From positions 62,001 through 126,000 of the forward strand of contig NZ_FUHW01000020.1 in assembly GCF_900163545.1 (NCBI RefSeq): a stretch of 64,000 nucleotides of DNA, read 5' to 3'. Each line of letters opens with the position of its first letter. Position 1 is the stretch's first letter. The notes beneath the pieces are model-generated. The model was not told the DNA's origin and ran no database searches. It was given only the letters and a program-made list of their open reading frames with translations. Below, piece by piece: positions 1 to 8,413 of this stretch. The position numbers and the translations under genes are program-made. This DNA comes from Arthrobacter rhombi (GTDB taxonomy: Bacteria > Actinomycetota > Actinomycetes > Actinomycetales > Micrococcaceae).

Positions 1-548
1 AGGAACATCGAAACGCCCTGCGTAGCCACTTGCCAGCTGCCATAGAAGGCCTTCTTGTCCGGGGCGTTCTCGATCAGGAACGCCGTGGCGGTCCCGAATT
101 CGCCGCCCGCCGAGAAGCCCTGGATGAGCCGGGAGAGCAGGATCACCAACGCCGCTGCCGGGCCGATCATCTCCGTGGTGGGGGCCACGGCCATGATCAG
201 GGTGCCGAGCATCATCAGCATGATCGTCAGGGTCAGTGCGCCCTTGCGCCCATGCCGGTCGGCATAGGAACCCAGCACCATGGCACCCAGGGGACGGATC
301 AAGTAGGAGACGGCGAAGGCCCCGAAGGTCAGCAGGATTCCCGTGGTCTGGCCTCCCGCCTCGCCTGCCGGTTCGAAGAACAGGGCTGAGATGACGACGG
401 CGAAGGAGGAGTAGACGATGATGTCGAACCACTCCAAGGCATTGCCGATGGAGGAAGCGATGACGGCACGGCGGGCCCGGGAACGGTCGGCATCGGTGAT
501 GGTGTGTGGCGCCGGGGACGTGCCGGGGCCCGCGGAGGTCCCGCTCAT
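1..548 (-). CDS. MHS-family MFS transporter, 3' part beyond window
   Basis: The N-terminal ~182 residues of a membrane transporter are visible; the rest lies before base 1. The start is ATG at 548, overlapping the stop of the upstream deacetylase gene by four bases (ATGA), so the two are probably co-translated. The protein shows the segment ASSIGNALEWFD near residue 36 that opens metabolite:H+ symporters (ProP/KgtP/citrate type), and the loop 2-3 signature YADRHGRKGA near residue 96, followed by hydrophobic helices. Known members import organic acids, betaine or proline with protons across the cytoplasmic membrane. The substrate cannot be read from this fragment; pairing with a deacetylase suggests an acylated amino acid or similar nutrient (inference). 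Confidence 0.88.
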   Translation of the reverse strand, partial: MSGTSAGPGTSPAPHTITDADRSRARRAVIASSIGNALEWFDIIVYSSFAVVISALFFEPAGEAGGQTTGILLTFGAFAVSYLIRPLGAMVLGSYADRHGRKGALTLTIMLMMLGTLIMAVAPTTEMIGPAAALVILLSRLIQGFSAGGEFGTATAFLIENAPDKKAFYGSWQVATQGVSMF

Positions 549-1723
549 GACCGGTCCTGCTCGAGCTCGGTGATGAGGTTGTCCAGGAATGCCTCGCAGG
601 CGGCGAGCTGTTCGAGCTCGACGTATTCGTTGGCTGCATGGGCTACGGCGATTTCTCCGGGCCCGCACACCACCGTCTCGATCCCTGCGCCATGGAATAA
701 TCCGGCCTCGGTCCCGTAGGTGACCTTCTCGTCCGTCGGATGACCACCGCAGTCGTGGGCGAGGGCCACGATATCGGCGTCGACGCCGATCTCCAGTCCC
801 GGGCCCTGGGCCTTGATCACCAGTTCGATGCCGGCGGCCTCGTGTTCGGCTTTCATCTGCGGTTCGAGGGTTTGGAAGAGGAATTCGCGGATCTGTGCGA
901 CCACCGGCGCGGTGTCCACGGTGCCCAGGGCGCGGAACTCGAACTCGATTTCGCAGGCGTCGGGGACCGTGTTCCCGGCGATGCCACCGGATATCAGGTT
1001 GACCCCGCCGGTGGTGAAGGACACCGGGTAGGCCGTATCGAAGGGCCCCTCACTACGCCATTGCTCGGTTAGCTGCCGGTAGAACTCGATGAAACGACCC
1101 GCATAGTGGATGGCGTTGACCCCCTGCGGGGTTAGCGAGGAGTGTGCCGCGACGCCGCGGAAGGAGACGGTGAATAGGTTGATTGATTTATGTCCGCGGA
1201 CCACCCGCATTCCCGAAGGCTCGCCGACGATGCAGGACGCGGGTTTGATGCCATGCTCGGCGAATTGTCCAATCATCCGTTGGGCGCCCAACAGTCCCAC
1301 TTCTTCGTCATAGGAGAAGGCCAGATGCAACGGCTGGGTCAGTTGTGCGGCGCTGATGGCCTCCAACCGGGACATGATGACCGCCAGGTAGCCCTTCATA
1401 TCGGCGGTGCCGCGCCCGTAGAGCCGGCCGTCCCGCTCGGTGACGGTGAAGGGGTCGCCATCCCAGTTCTGCCCTTCCACCGGGACGACGTCGGTGTGAC
1501 CGGAGAGGACCACTCCTCCCTCGGTGGATCCGTCCTGGGCGGGGAAGGTCGCGAAGAGGTTCACCTTGCGCACCCCGTCCTCTTGGTCATGGGGCAGTAG
1601 CAGGGGCTCAACGCCGTGCCGAAGCAGTTCAGCGGCTACGCAGTCAATCAGTTCGAGGTTCGAACGATGAGAGGTCGTATCGAAAGCTACCAGGCGTGTG
1701 AGCCAGTCCACAGGTGAAGTCAT
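545..1723 (-). CDS. argE: acetylornithine deacetylase (ArgE-like, M20 family)
   Basis: A 392-residue cytoplasmic zinc peptidase-fold enzyme that probably removes the acetyl group from N-acetylornithine or a related N-acyl amino acid. Visible metal ligands and catalytic residues of the M20 family are H76-T-D78, D108 in RGTADMKG, and the D139-E-E141 cluster, followed by the dimerisation domain. The frame is open back to 1816, but ATG at 1723 is chosen because the protein then begins just before the conserved LTRLVAFDTTS segment, as in the family, and a GGAG lies upstream. The gene stands apart from arginine biosynthesis genes and is coupled to an MHS transporter, so a catabolic role on imported N-acyl amino acids is also possible. 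Confidence 0.85.
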   Translation of the reverse strand: MTSPVDWLTRLVAFDTTSHRSNLELIDCVAAELLRHGVEPLLLPHDQEDGVRKVNLFATFPAQDGSTEGGVVLSGHTDVVPVEGQNWDGDPFTVTERDGRLYGRGTADMKGYLAVIMSRLEAISAAQLTQPLHLAFSYDEEVGLLGAQRMIGQFAEHGIKPASCIVGEPSGMRVVRGHKSINLFTVSFRGVAAHSSLTPQGVNAIHYAGRFIEFYRQLTEQWRSEGPFDTAYPVSFTTGGVNLISGGIAGNTVPDACEIEFEFRALGTVDTAPVVAQIREFLFQTLEPQMKAEHEAAGIELVIKAQGPGLEIGVDADIVALAHDCGGHPTDEKVTYGTEAGLFHGAGIETVVCGPGEIAVAHAANEYVELEQLAACEAFLDNLITELEQDRS

Positions 1724-1889
1724 GTGCAGGACTCTACTCCGGGGATCCGGCAGGAACATAGCAATGTTGAGGCGGGTGAACCGACCGTTCGTGCCCCCGG
1801 ATGAGATGGTCCTCACGGCTCGTCACGACGGTGTGGGGGTAGCGTGGGAGGGGAGCGGTCCGGACGTGCCGGACCTGGAAGGAGTACCT

Positions 1890-2183
1890 GTGTCTATCGT
1901 CGTCATCAACGCCCTGAAGGTCCCAGTCGAGGCCGGATCCGAACTCGAAAAGCGTTTTGCCGCCCGCAAGCATTCGGTCGACGGTTCACCGGGCTTCGAG
2001 GGCTTCCAGCTGCTGCGCCCCGTCGCCGGCGACGACCGGTACTTTGTCTACACGCAGTGGGCCACTCGCGAGGATTTCGAGAATTGGCGCGACCAGCGCC
2101 CCGGCCACGACCACTCCAAGGGAGCCCCGGTCGCCACCGGCATGGAGTTGCTCGAGTTCGAGGTTGTCGACCTTAGCGATTGA
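1890..2183 (+). CDS. mhuD: MhuD-like heme-degrading monooxygenase
   Basis: A 97-residue ABM-fold protein closely resembling mycobacterial MhuD (Rv3592), which cleaves heme to mycobilins and frees iron in the cytoplasm. The catalytic Asn7 (VVIN), the region ending in W66 and the heme-ligating His75 all fall at the MhuD positions, and the core SPGF.GFQLLRPV is conserved. The start is GTG at 1890, set by AAGGAG at 1879-1884 five bases upstream; longer readings of the frame lack such a site. The gene is monocistronic, with no heme importer next to it in the window. It could be a generic ABM-domain protein, but the matching Asn/Trp/His set makes heme degradation the better call. Confidence 0.82.
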   Translation: MSIVVINALKVPVEAGSELEKRFAARKHSVDGSPGFEGFQLLRPVAGDDRYFVYTQWATREDFENWRDQRPGHDHSKGAPVATGMELLEFEVVDLSD

Positions 2184-2409
2184 GACCACCGGAGGGCTCG
2201 CCGCCACTGACCGGTAGGTATGGGGGGGGACTGGCCAACGAACCGATGTTCGGCCGAGGCTTCCTCGCAGTCGATGCAAGACGTTGGAAAGCTCCGGACC
2301 CGGAGCATCGTTCCCTAGCTAAGCGGGCCCGTGAGAGCTATTCTTCGTGCATGCCCGTCTACGGTGGCACAAACGGTGCACCGAAACGGGCGGCCAACGG
2401 AGGTCTGAC

Positions 2410-3438
2410 GTGAGCGACATCACCCCAATTCGGAAGGCTCTCCGAGGCGCAGTTCGCAATGGTAGCGGGCTCAAACGACTTGGCGGGACGTGGGGGGAAG
2501 CCCTCGCAGAGTTTCTGGGGACGTTTGTTCTCATCCTCCTGGGGGACGGCTCCGTAGCCATGGCGGTGGCAGCACTGCCGGGGTCGGGGCGCACCGCAGG
2601 AGCCAATATTTTCTTCCAGGGTTCCGGCGACTGGATGCTGATCGCTTGGGGCTGGGCCTTTGCCGTGGCATTCGGCGTGTACATCGCCGGCGGTGTCAGT
2701 GGGGCCCATCTCAACCCGGCCGTGACACTGGCCTTCGCGGTACGCCGCAAATTCGCGTGGAAGAAGGTCATCCCGTACATCGTCGCCCAAGTGGTCGGCG
2801 CATTTGCTGCTGCTGCCGTGGTCTACGCGGTGTACTGGCAAGCAATCGATGCTTTCAACGAGGCAGCGAAAACCACCCGCGATGCGGCCGGTGGCCTGGC
2901 CACGTATTCGATCTTCGCCACCTTCCCGGCGCCGTATTACAACGGCGACAACTTCGGGCCATTAGTGGATCAGATTGTCGGTACTGCGCTTCTTTTGATG
3001 CTGATAGCCGGCGTCATCGACATGCGCAATGGCGGTGTGAAAGCAAACCTCGGGCCCCTCATCATCGGGTTCAGCGTCGGGGCGATCGGCATCTCGTTTG
3101 GTGCCAACGCCGGATACGCGATCAACCCCGCCCGCGACTTCGGCCCCCGGCTCTTCGCCTGGATGGCGGGTTGGGGAGACACTGCGCTACCGGGCACGAT
3201 CGACGGGTCGTTCAGTTGGTACTTCTGGGTTCCCATAGTCGGGCCACTCGTGGGCGGTCTCGTCGGTATCTTGCTCTACGACTTGTTTGTCGGCGACATC
3301 CTGCACGCCCGTTTCCGACTGCATGAATTGGAGGGGGAGGCCGGGCCAGCAACCGAGGAAGCTGAACCGAAAACATCAGGCGGCACGACGGACACGCAGA
3401 CGGCGTCAGACCCGCCGAGCCCGTCAGACGAAGAGTAG
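2410..3438 (+). CDS. glpF: glycerol facilitator-type MIP channel
   Basis: A 342-residue six-helix channel of the aquaporin superfamily. Both half-helix motifs are intact: NPA at 102-104 (HLNPAVT) and NPAR at 239-242 in AINPARDFGPR; the Asp after the second motif marks the glycerol-conducting branch rather than water-only aquaporins. The predicted role is passive glycerol uptake across the cytoplasmic membrane. The start is GTG at 2410, preceded by GGAGG at 2399-2403 with a six-base spacer. The C-terminal tail of about 35 residues after the last helix is acidic and Thr/Ser/Pro-rich, which is longer than usual. No glycerol kinase or regulator adjoins, so the gene appears to be a stand-alone unit. 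Confidence 0.92.
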   Translation: MSDITPIRKALRGAVRNGSGLKRLGGTWGEALAEFLGTFVLILLGDGSVAMAVAALPGSGRTAGANIFFQGSGDWMLIAWGWAFAVAFGVYIAGGVSGAHLNPAVTLAFAVRRKFAWKKVIPYIVAQVVGAFAAAAVVYAVYWQAIDAFNEAAKTTRDAAGGLATYSIFATFPAPYYNGDNFGPLVDQIVGTALLLMLIAGVIDMRNGGVKANLGPLIIGFSVGAIGISFGANAGYAINPARDFGPRLFAWMAGWGDTALPGTIDGSFSWYFWVPIVGPLVGGLVGILLYDLFVGDILHARFRLHELEGEAGPATEEAEPKTSGGTTDTQTASDPPSPSDEE

Positions 3439-3571
3439 GGAATCGCCAACACGGCCTCAGCCAGGTGCGGGAGGTCCCGACGTGCCGACGATGATTTCGC
3501 CAAGGCTCGAGAAGCGTCCGATTTCGTTGTTCAGAACGACCTTTCGCGCTCAAACTGCGTGAGGCCACCCA

Positions 3572-4276
3572 TCAGCGCCTAGACGTGGCGCTGACGGCCG
3601 AGGTGGTCTTCGAATACTGCGGAACCACCGCACGGTAGCTGGCCTTGGAACTGCGGTAGGACCTGTAGCTGGCCTTGCCCTTTTTCAGGTTCACGGTTTT
3701 GATCGTCTTCCAGCCGCCGGTGGTCTTGCGCTGGATCTTCACGGACTTCGGGCTGAAGGAGGAGTAGCCGTAGGCGTTGGGGTTGTAGTACTTGGCCGAG
3801 ACCTTCACCGTGACGTATTTGGCCTTGCGGGACGTGGAGATCCCTGCCTTGGCCTTGCCACGAACAGAGAAGGTCTTGGTGGTGCGGTCCGTGAAATCGA
3901 ACCAGCTGGTGGTGGTCTCGCCGTACACGTCGGTGGGGCCGACTTTATAGGCGCCAAGTCCCTGCCCATCGCAGAGGAGCATGCGTTCGCTCGTGGAGCT
4001 CTTGTCGAAGAAGAGGAGATCCTCCCAGTAGCCATTTCTGGTCACGATGGCGTCGGCATCAAAGTCCTCGACGGTCTTGGACGTCTTGATTCTGGCGGTC
4101 ACGGTATTGGACTTGCAGCCCGGTTTGGAGAACACCATGTCCTTGACGGTGAAGCCGGTGACGTCCACCGGTCGTGGGGCGGCCGTGGCTGCCGGTGCCG
4201 CGATCAGGCCCGCTGCGAGTGAGATGACTGCTCCCGCAGAGAGCAGGCTTGTTTTCTTGCGCGTTGATGAACGCAT
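3572..4276 (-). CDS. secreted protein of unknown function
   Basis: A 234-residue protein with a clear Sec signal peptide: a basic start (RSSTRKK), a hydrophobic core over residues 10-28 and an AxA cleavage site near residue 32 (ATAAP). The mature protein is rich in Lys, Ser, Thr and Tyr. It contains two cysteines about 45 residues apart that could form a disulfide, and a basic Tyr-rich C-terminal third (TGGWKTIKTVNLKKGKASYR), similar in feel to beta-sandwich repeats seen in actinobacterial exoproteins. I do not recognise a named family. The start is supported by GGGGG just upstream of ATG at 4276. It stands alone between the glpF and hemerythrin units. Confidence 0.72.
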   Translation of the reverse strand: MRSSTRKKTSLLSAGAVISLAAGLIAAPAATAAPRPVDVTGFTVKDMVFSKPGCKSNTVTARIKTSKTVEDFDADAIVTRNGYWEDLLFFDKSSTSERMLLCDGQGLGAYKVGPTDVYGETTTSWFDFTDRTTKTFSVRGKAKAGISTSRKAKYVTVKVSAKYYNPNAYGYSSFSPKSVKIQRKTTGGWKTIKTVNLKKGKASYRSYRSSKASYRAVVPQYSKTTSAVSATSRR

Positions 4277-4403
4277 GGTTCCCCCAGAAAGTGTGAAGCG
4301 AGACGATCGCTGTGCCGCATGAAGCCTGCCGTGCGAGGCGGCCCGAAGGGGGCAGCTAAAAGAATATTAGCGTCACCTTCTAGGATGTCAAGAGTTTGTG
4401 GAA

Positions 4404-4877
4404 TCAGGTTCCGGCGCGGTTGCAGACCCACCCGTCGGGCATGGTGCCGGAGGCGATGAACTCCTGGAGCTGGACGTTGGCCTGCTCCTCCAACGCGGCA
4501 TCGGCCTGGGGGTAGATGATCGGTTCCTCCTTGGAATTATGCCGATCCAGCAGGGAGAGCAGCTCCTGGCAAGTCGAGACCAGTTCGGCGGGTGCGGTCC
4601 CGCCGTCGTGGGCTGCCTGCACGGTGTCCATCAGCTGCCAGAGTTCTCCGTGTTCGCGTTCCATCACCATGATCGGCATCATCAACCCAGCCTCGCGAAG
4701 GGGTGGGAAGAGGAAGACTTCCTCCAGATAGATATGCCGGCGCAGGGCCGAGAGCGCGCGCAGCAACGCCGCGTCGTCGTAATCCCCCGTCGTAGACCCG
4801 GCGGTGAAGGCTTCGATGCCGCCGTCGATCTCGCGGTGTTCGCGTTCGAGCGCCGTGCTCAGGATCCCCTCGCTCAC
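4404..4877 (-). CDS. hemerythrin HHE-domain protein
   Basis: A 157-residue four-helix-bundle protein predicted to hold a di-iron centre. The expected ligands are present in order: H14 (EREHREID), H48 with E52 (HIYLEEVF), H76 (EREHGEL) and H113 with E117 (DRHNSKEEP). Such bacterial proteins sense or scavenge oxygen, NO or peroxide, or assist Fe-S repair. Its ATG overlaps the stop of the upstream AhpD-like gene by four bases, so both are made from one message; the pairing points to a redox-stress role (inference). Confidence 0.88.
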   Translation of the reverse strand: MSEGILSTALEREHREIDGGIEAFTAGSTTGDYDDAALLRALSALRRHIYLEEVFLFPPLREAGLMMPIMVMEREHGELWQLMDTVQAAHDGGTAPAELVSTCQELLSLLDRHNSKEEPIIYPQADAALEEQANVQLQEFIASGTMPDGWVCNRAGT

Positions 4878-5353
4878 GATGCTGATCCTGCGGTGGGTTC
4901 ACTGCGCTCGGGCAACGGTTGGCGGGTGCTGATGGCCATCCGGTTCCAGGTGTTGATCGCGCAGATGGCCATGATCAAGGTGACGGTGTCCTGCTCCGTG
5001 AATTCGGCCCTGACACGTTCCCATGTCTGATCGGAGACACCGGCCTGACCGATCAGGGTGACCTCCTCGGTCAGACCGAGCGCCGCCTCTTCGCGGGCGG
5101 AAAACAGGCCAGGGGCTTCACGCCATCCGGCGAGGACGTCGAGGCGGCGGTCATCCACGCCGGCGGCGCGGGCTTCACGGCCGTGCATTTCCAGGCAGAA
5201 GGCGCAGCCGTTGAGCTGGGACGCCCGGATCTTGACCAGCGAGAGCAGGTCCTCCCCGAGGCTTCCCGCGTGGATGTACTTCTCCAGCGCGAACAGCGGC
5301 TGGTAGGCGGCCGCATCGATGCCGTGGATATCTAGACGTTGAGCTGCGGGCAT
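4874..5353 (-). CDS. AhpD-like carboxymuconolactone decarboxylase-family protein
   Basis: A 159-residue alkylhydroperoxidase-like protein. The AhpD redox motif C50-A-F-C53 followed by H57 is present (GCAFCLEMH), which in the family reduces peroxides with electrons from a thiol partner. The open frame begins at 5506, but ATG at 5353 with GAAGGA a short distance upstream is chosen, giving the family's usual N-terminus. It heads a two-gene unit with the hemerythrin gene (4-bp overlap). A role as a general alkylhydroperoxidase or carboxymuconolactone-type protein cannot be separated by sequence alone. Confidence 0.86.
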   Translation of the reverse strand: MPAAQRLDIHGIDAAAYQPLFALEKYIHAGSLGEDLLSLVKIRASQLNGCAFCLEMHGREARAAGVDDRRLDVLAGWREAPGLFSAREEAALGLTEEVTLIGQAGVSDQTWERVRAEFTEQDTVTLIMAICAINTWNRMAISTRQPLPERSEPTAGSAS

Positions 5354-5520
5354 TTCACTGGGTCCTTCTGACTGGAACGGTGCCGGCGGTAATCCGTCGT
5401 CATTTCCACTGTCCCGCCGCTCCCGAGGGTTGTCAATCAGCCTCCGAGGTGCTGTGGAAAGCGGACTTGCCGGAAGCAGATCACCGGCAGAGGTCCGATG
5501 ATTCACCGTAGGAGGGACTC

Positions 5521-6193
5521 GTGGCCGTGACTGATGAGGCGATTGACAAGATCAAGGGCATGTTGCTGCGTGAGGAGCTCAAGGCGAGGGGACCGGCTTC
5601 CCCCGGAGAAGGAACTCGCCGAACGACTGGGACTGTCGCGCAATTCACTGCGAGAAGCGGTCAAGGCACTGGAACTGATCCGGGTGCTGGACGTCCGCCG
5701 CGGCGACGGCACGTACGTGACCTCTCTCGATACGAACCTGTTCAACGGGGCGGTGGCTTTCATCGTGGAACTGCACCAGGATAGGTCGGCGCTTGAACTC
5801 TTTGAGGTCCGGCGCATCCGTGAACCGGCCAGCGGCTTCATGGCAGCGTCGAGAATTTTGGCCGAAGAACTCGAATCCCTCCGCGCCACGATGGAGGGCA
5901 TCGACGAAACCACGGGTATTGAAGACCTCGTGGCCCTCGACCTGAACTTTCACCGCGTTATCGGCCAGGCGGCCGGCAACGAATATTTGGGCAGCCTCGT
6001 CGAAGCCCTTTCGGGAGGCACGGTGCGGGCCAGGATCTGGCGGGGGCTGACCCAAGACCACGCGGTGGCGCGCACGCTGGCCGAACATCAGGCCATCGCC
6101 GACGCCCCAGAGCTAGGGGATGCCGAATCGACGCGGGCGTTGTTGACCGTACGCATCAGCGGCGTGGAAGCCTGATTGCGCGAGGCCATGTAG
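5521..6193 (+). pseudogene. FadR-type GntR regulator, frameshifted and C-terminally truncated
   Basis: A transcriptional regulator remnant. From GTG at 5521, with AGGAGG at 5510-5514, the frame begins normally (VAVTDEAIDKIKGMLLREELK). The conserved continuation GDRLPPEKELAERLGLS is read only in the next frame, so one extra base sits at about 5584-5592. The downstream frame then carries a good winged helix (RNSLREAVKALE) and the FCD ligand domain. At the end a TGA at 6173-6175 stands where relatives carry a Trp codon; the reading after it continues LREAM and stops at 6193. Two independent lesions argue for real decay rather than one sequencing error. The adjacent remnants suggest it once controlled a sugar-acid catabolic cluster. 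Confidence 0.75.
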
Positions 6194-6229
6194 CCGGCCC
6201 CCGGCCGGGCGAAGCTCTGGCACTTCCCG

Positions 6230-6597
6230 TCCAGCCGGTAAACCCTGGCCGCCGTGCCGCGCAGCACGGACTCTTGCTCGTTCACGGAGAGCGTGGAGAT
6301 CAATTCGAACAGCGGTCCAGCGGTCTGAACGTAGGAACCACCCAGCCGGCTGATGGGCCAGTCACCGCCGAACATGAGCCGCTCTGGCCCGAAGGCCTCA
6401 TCCCACGCCTGGCGGAGAGCATCCGCCGTATAGGGCAGCCCCGGAACGAACAGTCCGGAAACCTTCGCGACGGTTTGGGGAAGCTCGGCCAAGGCCCTGA
6501 CCTCCTGTCGCCAACGAGGCATCGCCTCTTCGTCGGAGCGTGGTGGCTTGCCCAGATGGTCCAGAACCACAGTCAGGGAGTCGATATTGAGGCCAAG
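6230..6597 (-). pseudogene. amidohydrolase-2 (fuconolactonase-like) C-terminal remnant
   Basis: The C-terminal half of a metal-dependent hydrolase of the amidohydrolase-2 family. Recognisable landmarks are VVLDHLGKPP at the truncated left end, KVSGLF in the middle, the metal-binding FGGDWP, and the closing segment RGTAARVYRLD near 6230. The first half of the enzyme, with the initial HxH metal site, is missing: coding resemblance stops at about 6597, exactly where an SDR fragment on the other strand begins. No proper stop follows the natural end either. Family members open sugar lactones such as L-fuconolactone; this copy cannot be functional. Confidence 0.72.
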
Positions 6598-6870
6598 GAG
6601 GACGCCGAATGGGCCCGGGTGCTCAACATCAACGTGATCGGTATCGCTCGGGTCAGCCGCGCCGCACTTCCCCACCTGCGCACGTCGGACTCGGCGGCCA
6701 TCGTCAACACCTGCTCGATTGCCGCCACTGCCGGGCTACCGCAGCGTGCGCTGTATTCGGCGTCGAAGGGCGCCGTGGCCTACCTCGCGAGCCCGCTCTC
6801 CGACTCGGTGGCCGGGACGTCCATGGTCGTCGATAGCGGGATGCAGGAGCTGCGCCTCCGCCAGGAGTAA
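6598..6870 (+). pseudogene. short-chain dehydrogenase remnant with internal deletion
   Basis: Fragments of an SDR sugar dehydrogenase. The readable part begins with EWARVLNINVIGIARVSRAALP, includes the active-site YSASK (Y-x3-K) followed by GAV, then jumps straight to AYLASPLSDSVAGTSMVVDSGMQ, which is the extreme C-terminus in intact family members. About 60-70 residues between these are absent, as is the NAD-binding N-terminus. The break at 6598 abuts a truncated amidohydrolase on the opposite strand. With the broken FadR-type gene it forms a deleted L-fucose-type pathway (inference from gene combination). Confidence 0.7.
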
Positions 6871-7016
6871 GTTGGTTGTTTTTAGCTGTTCGGGGCGTTG
6901 GCGGTATCTTCTCCACCGGCGCCCCGCATGCATAATGGCCAGAGCCTCGACCGCTGGTTGATACCCATGCGTCAACGTAGTCTGAATCCCTCGAGTGCAG
7001 ATGGATGGAGGACGAC

Positions 7017-7685
7017 GTGTCGGAGAACAACCTGCCCGCAGTAATGGCCGAACTGGCCGACCTTGAAAACCCCAGGATGCGGGAGGTCAACGAACGTCAC
7101 GGGGATGATCATGGGGTCAAACTTTCCGCGCTGCGCGCCATCGCCAAACGGCTGAAGCGGCAGCAGGATATGGCCCGCGAACTATGGGCCACCGACGATA
7201 CAGCTGCACGCCTGCTGGCCCTGCTGATCTGCAAGCCCCAAGAGTTCACTCGCCAAGAGTTGGACACGATGGTGCGCGAGTCGCGGGCTCCGAAGGTCCA
7301 TGACTGGTTGGTGAACTACGTAGTCAAGAAGAGCCCATACGCCGAGCTGCTGCGGCTGAACTGGATGATGGATCCCGATCAGGAGGCTGCCAGTGCGGGC
7401 TGGGCGCTGACCTCGGATCGTGTCGCCAAATCACCTGACGGGTTGGACTTGCCCGGTCTATTGGCTGACATCGAGGCCAAAATACGGGAGGCCCCCGATC
7501 GGTTGCAGTGGGCGATGAACACGTGCCTAGCGATGATCGGCATCCATCATGAAGAACTTCGGGCCCGGGCACTGGAGATCGGTGAACGGTTTGAAGTCCT
7601 CAAGGATTACCCGACTCCGCCCAACTGCACGTCCCCCTATGCCCCGATCTGGATCAACGAGATGGTCCGCCGGCAAAAGAACTGA
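7017..7685 (+). CDS. AlkD-like DNA alkylation repair protein
   Basis: A 222-residue all-helical protein of the HEAT-repeat DNA glycosylase family (AlkC/AlkD), which excises alkylated purines. Evidence is the overall length, the N-terminal HGVKLSALRAIAKRL segment, the LWATDD..ARLLALL helix pair, and the central segment VHDWLVNYVVKKSPY followed by WALTSDRVAK. GTG at 7017 is chosen because GGAGG at 7007-7011 lies five bases upstream; ATG at 7005 in the same frame would leave the site inside the coding region. The gene is monocistronic. Confidence 0.85.
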   Translation: MSENNLPAVMAELADLENPRMREVNERHGDDHGVKLSALRAIAKRLKRQQDMARELWATDDTAARLLALLICKPQEFTRQELDTMVRESRAPKVHDWLVNYVVKKSPYAELLRLNWMMDPDQEAASAGWALTSDRVAKSPDGLDLPGLLADIEAKIREAPDRLQWAMNTCLAMIGIHHEELRARALEIGERFEVLKDYPTPPNCTSPYAPIWINEMVRRQKN

Positions 7686-7816
7686 ATGAGCAACGGGAAC
7701 CGGAAGACATAGAAGGGCGTCCGGACTGCCTCCATCGGCCGGTCTCTTCGGGCAGCCACAGAGCCTCCTGCCCGCGACACCGCCGTCGGCGGGTTGTGGA
7801 AGCCGTGGTCGCCGCC

Positions 7817-8413
7817 CTATTTCCCGTCGTCGTAGTACTGACTGCTCTTGCCGTAGCCGGGGTCAAGTTCCGAGCGTTGCATCCGATGCTCGGCCGGGTG
7901 GTCGGAGCACGGGGTGTCGATCATGATCTCCAGCGACTGTCTGGTGGATCCGCCCACCAATTCGGCGGTGATGCCCAGATCACCGTTGTCGAAGTATAGG
8001 CTGCGGGTTTCTCCCTGTCGGTGTGTGACCTCGTTGAGTTTCTCCCAGCCATCGGCTTGCAGATGGGCGTCGAGGCGATCGAGGGCGGCGTGGGCCTTAC
8101 CCCGCTCATTTCCCTTCACCGGAGTGGTGGCCAGACCGACCCAACGGGTATTCGTCTGCGGGGCGTCGTTTTCCGGACGCAGGCAGGTCTCCTCCTTGGC
8201 GGTGTGGATCGCCAATCCCGGTTCGTCCCCGGCGACCTTGATGAGCTGGGGCAAAAGGGAAGAGATCTTCTGTCCCAGTGCCGAGGAGGCACCGGAGGCA
8301 TCTTGAGGGTCCGGCGTTGTGTTCATGGAACAACCTCCCAATACTGATGTGATGAGGGCTGCGGCAAGCAGCGCCAAGGATGGTCGCGGGCGACCCGCCG
8401 GATTTCGGCTCAT
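7817..8413 (-). CDS. lipoprotein of unknown function
   Basis: A 198-residue protein with a lipoprotein signal: basic start, hydrophobic stretch (LALLAAALITSV) and lipobox LGGC at about residue 28, so it is predicted to be anchored on the outer face of the membrane. The mature part has two further cysteines and no motif I can name. Its start codon overlaps the stop of the hydrolase gene upstream by four bases, making it the third gene of a coupled operon (10754 to 7817). Actinobacterial operons of this type often pair a WXG100-like protein, a DUF1023 hydrolase and a lipoprotein; the shared function is not known to me. Confidence 0.75.
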   Translation of the reverse strand: MSRNPAGRPRPSLALLAAALITSVLGGCSMNTTPDPQDASGASSALGQKISSLLPQLIKVAGDEPGLAIHTAKEETCLRPENDAPQTNTRWVGLATTPVKGNERGKAHAALDRLDAHLQADGWEKLNEVTHRQGETRSLYFDNGDLGITAELVGGSTRQSLEIMIDTPCSDHPAEHRMQRSELDPGYGKSSQYYDDGK

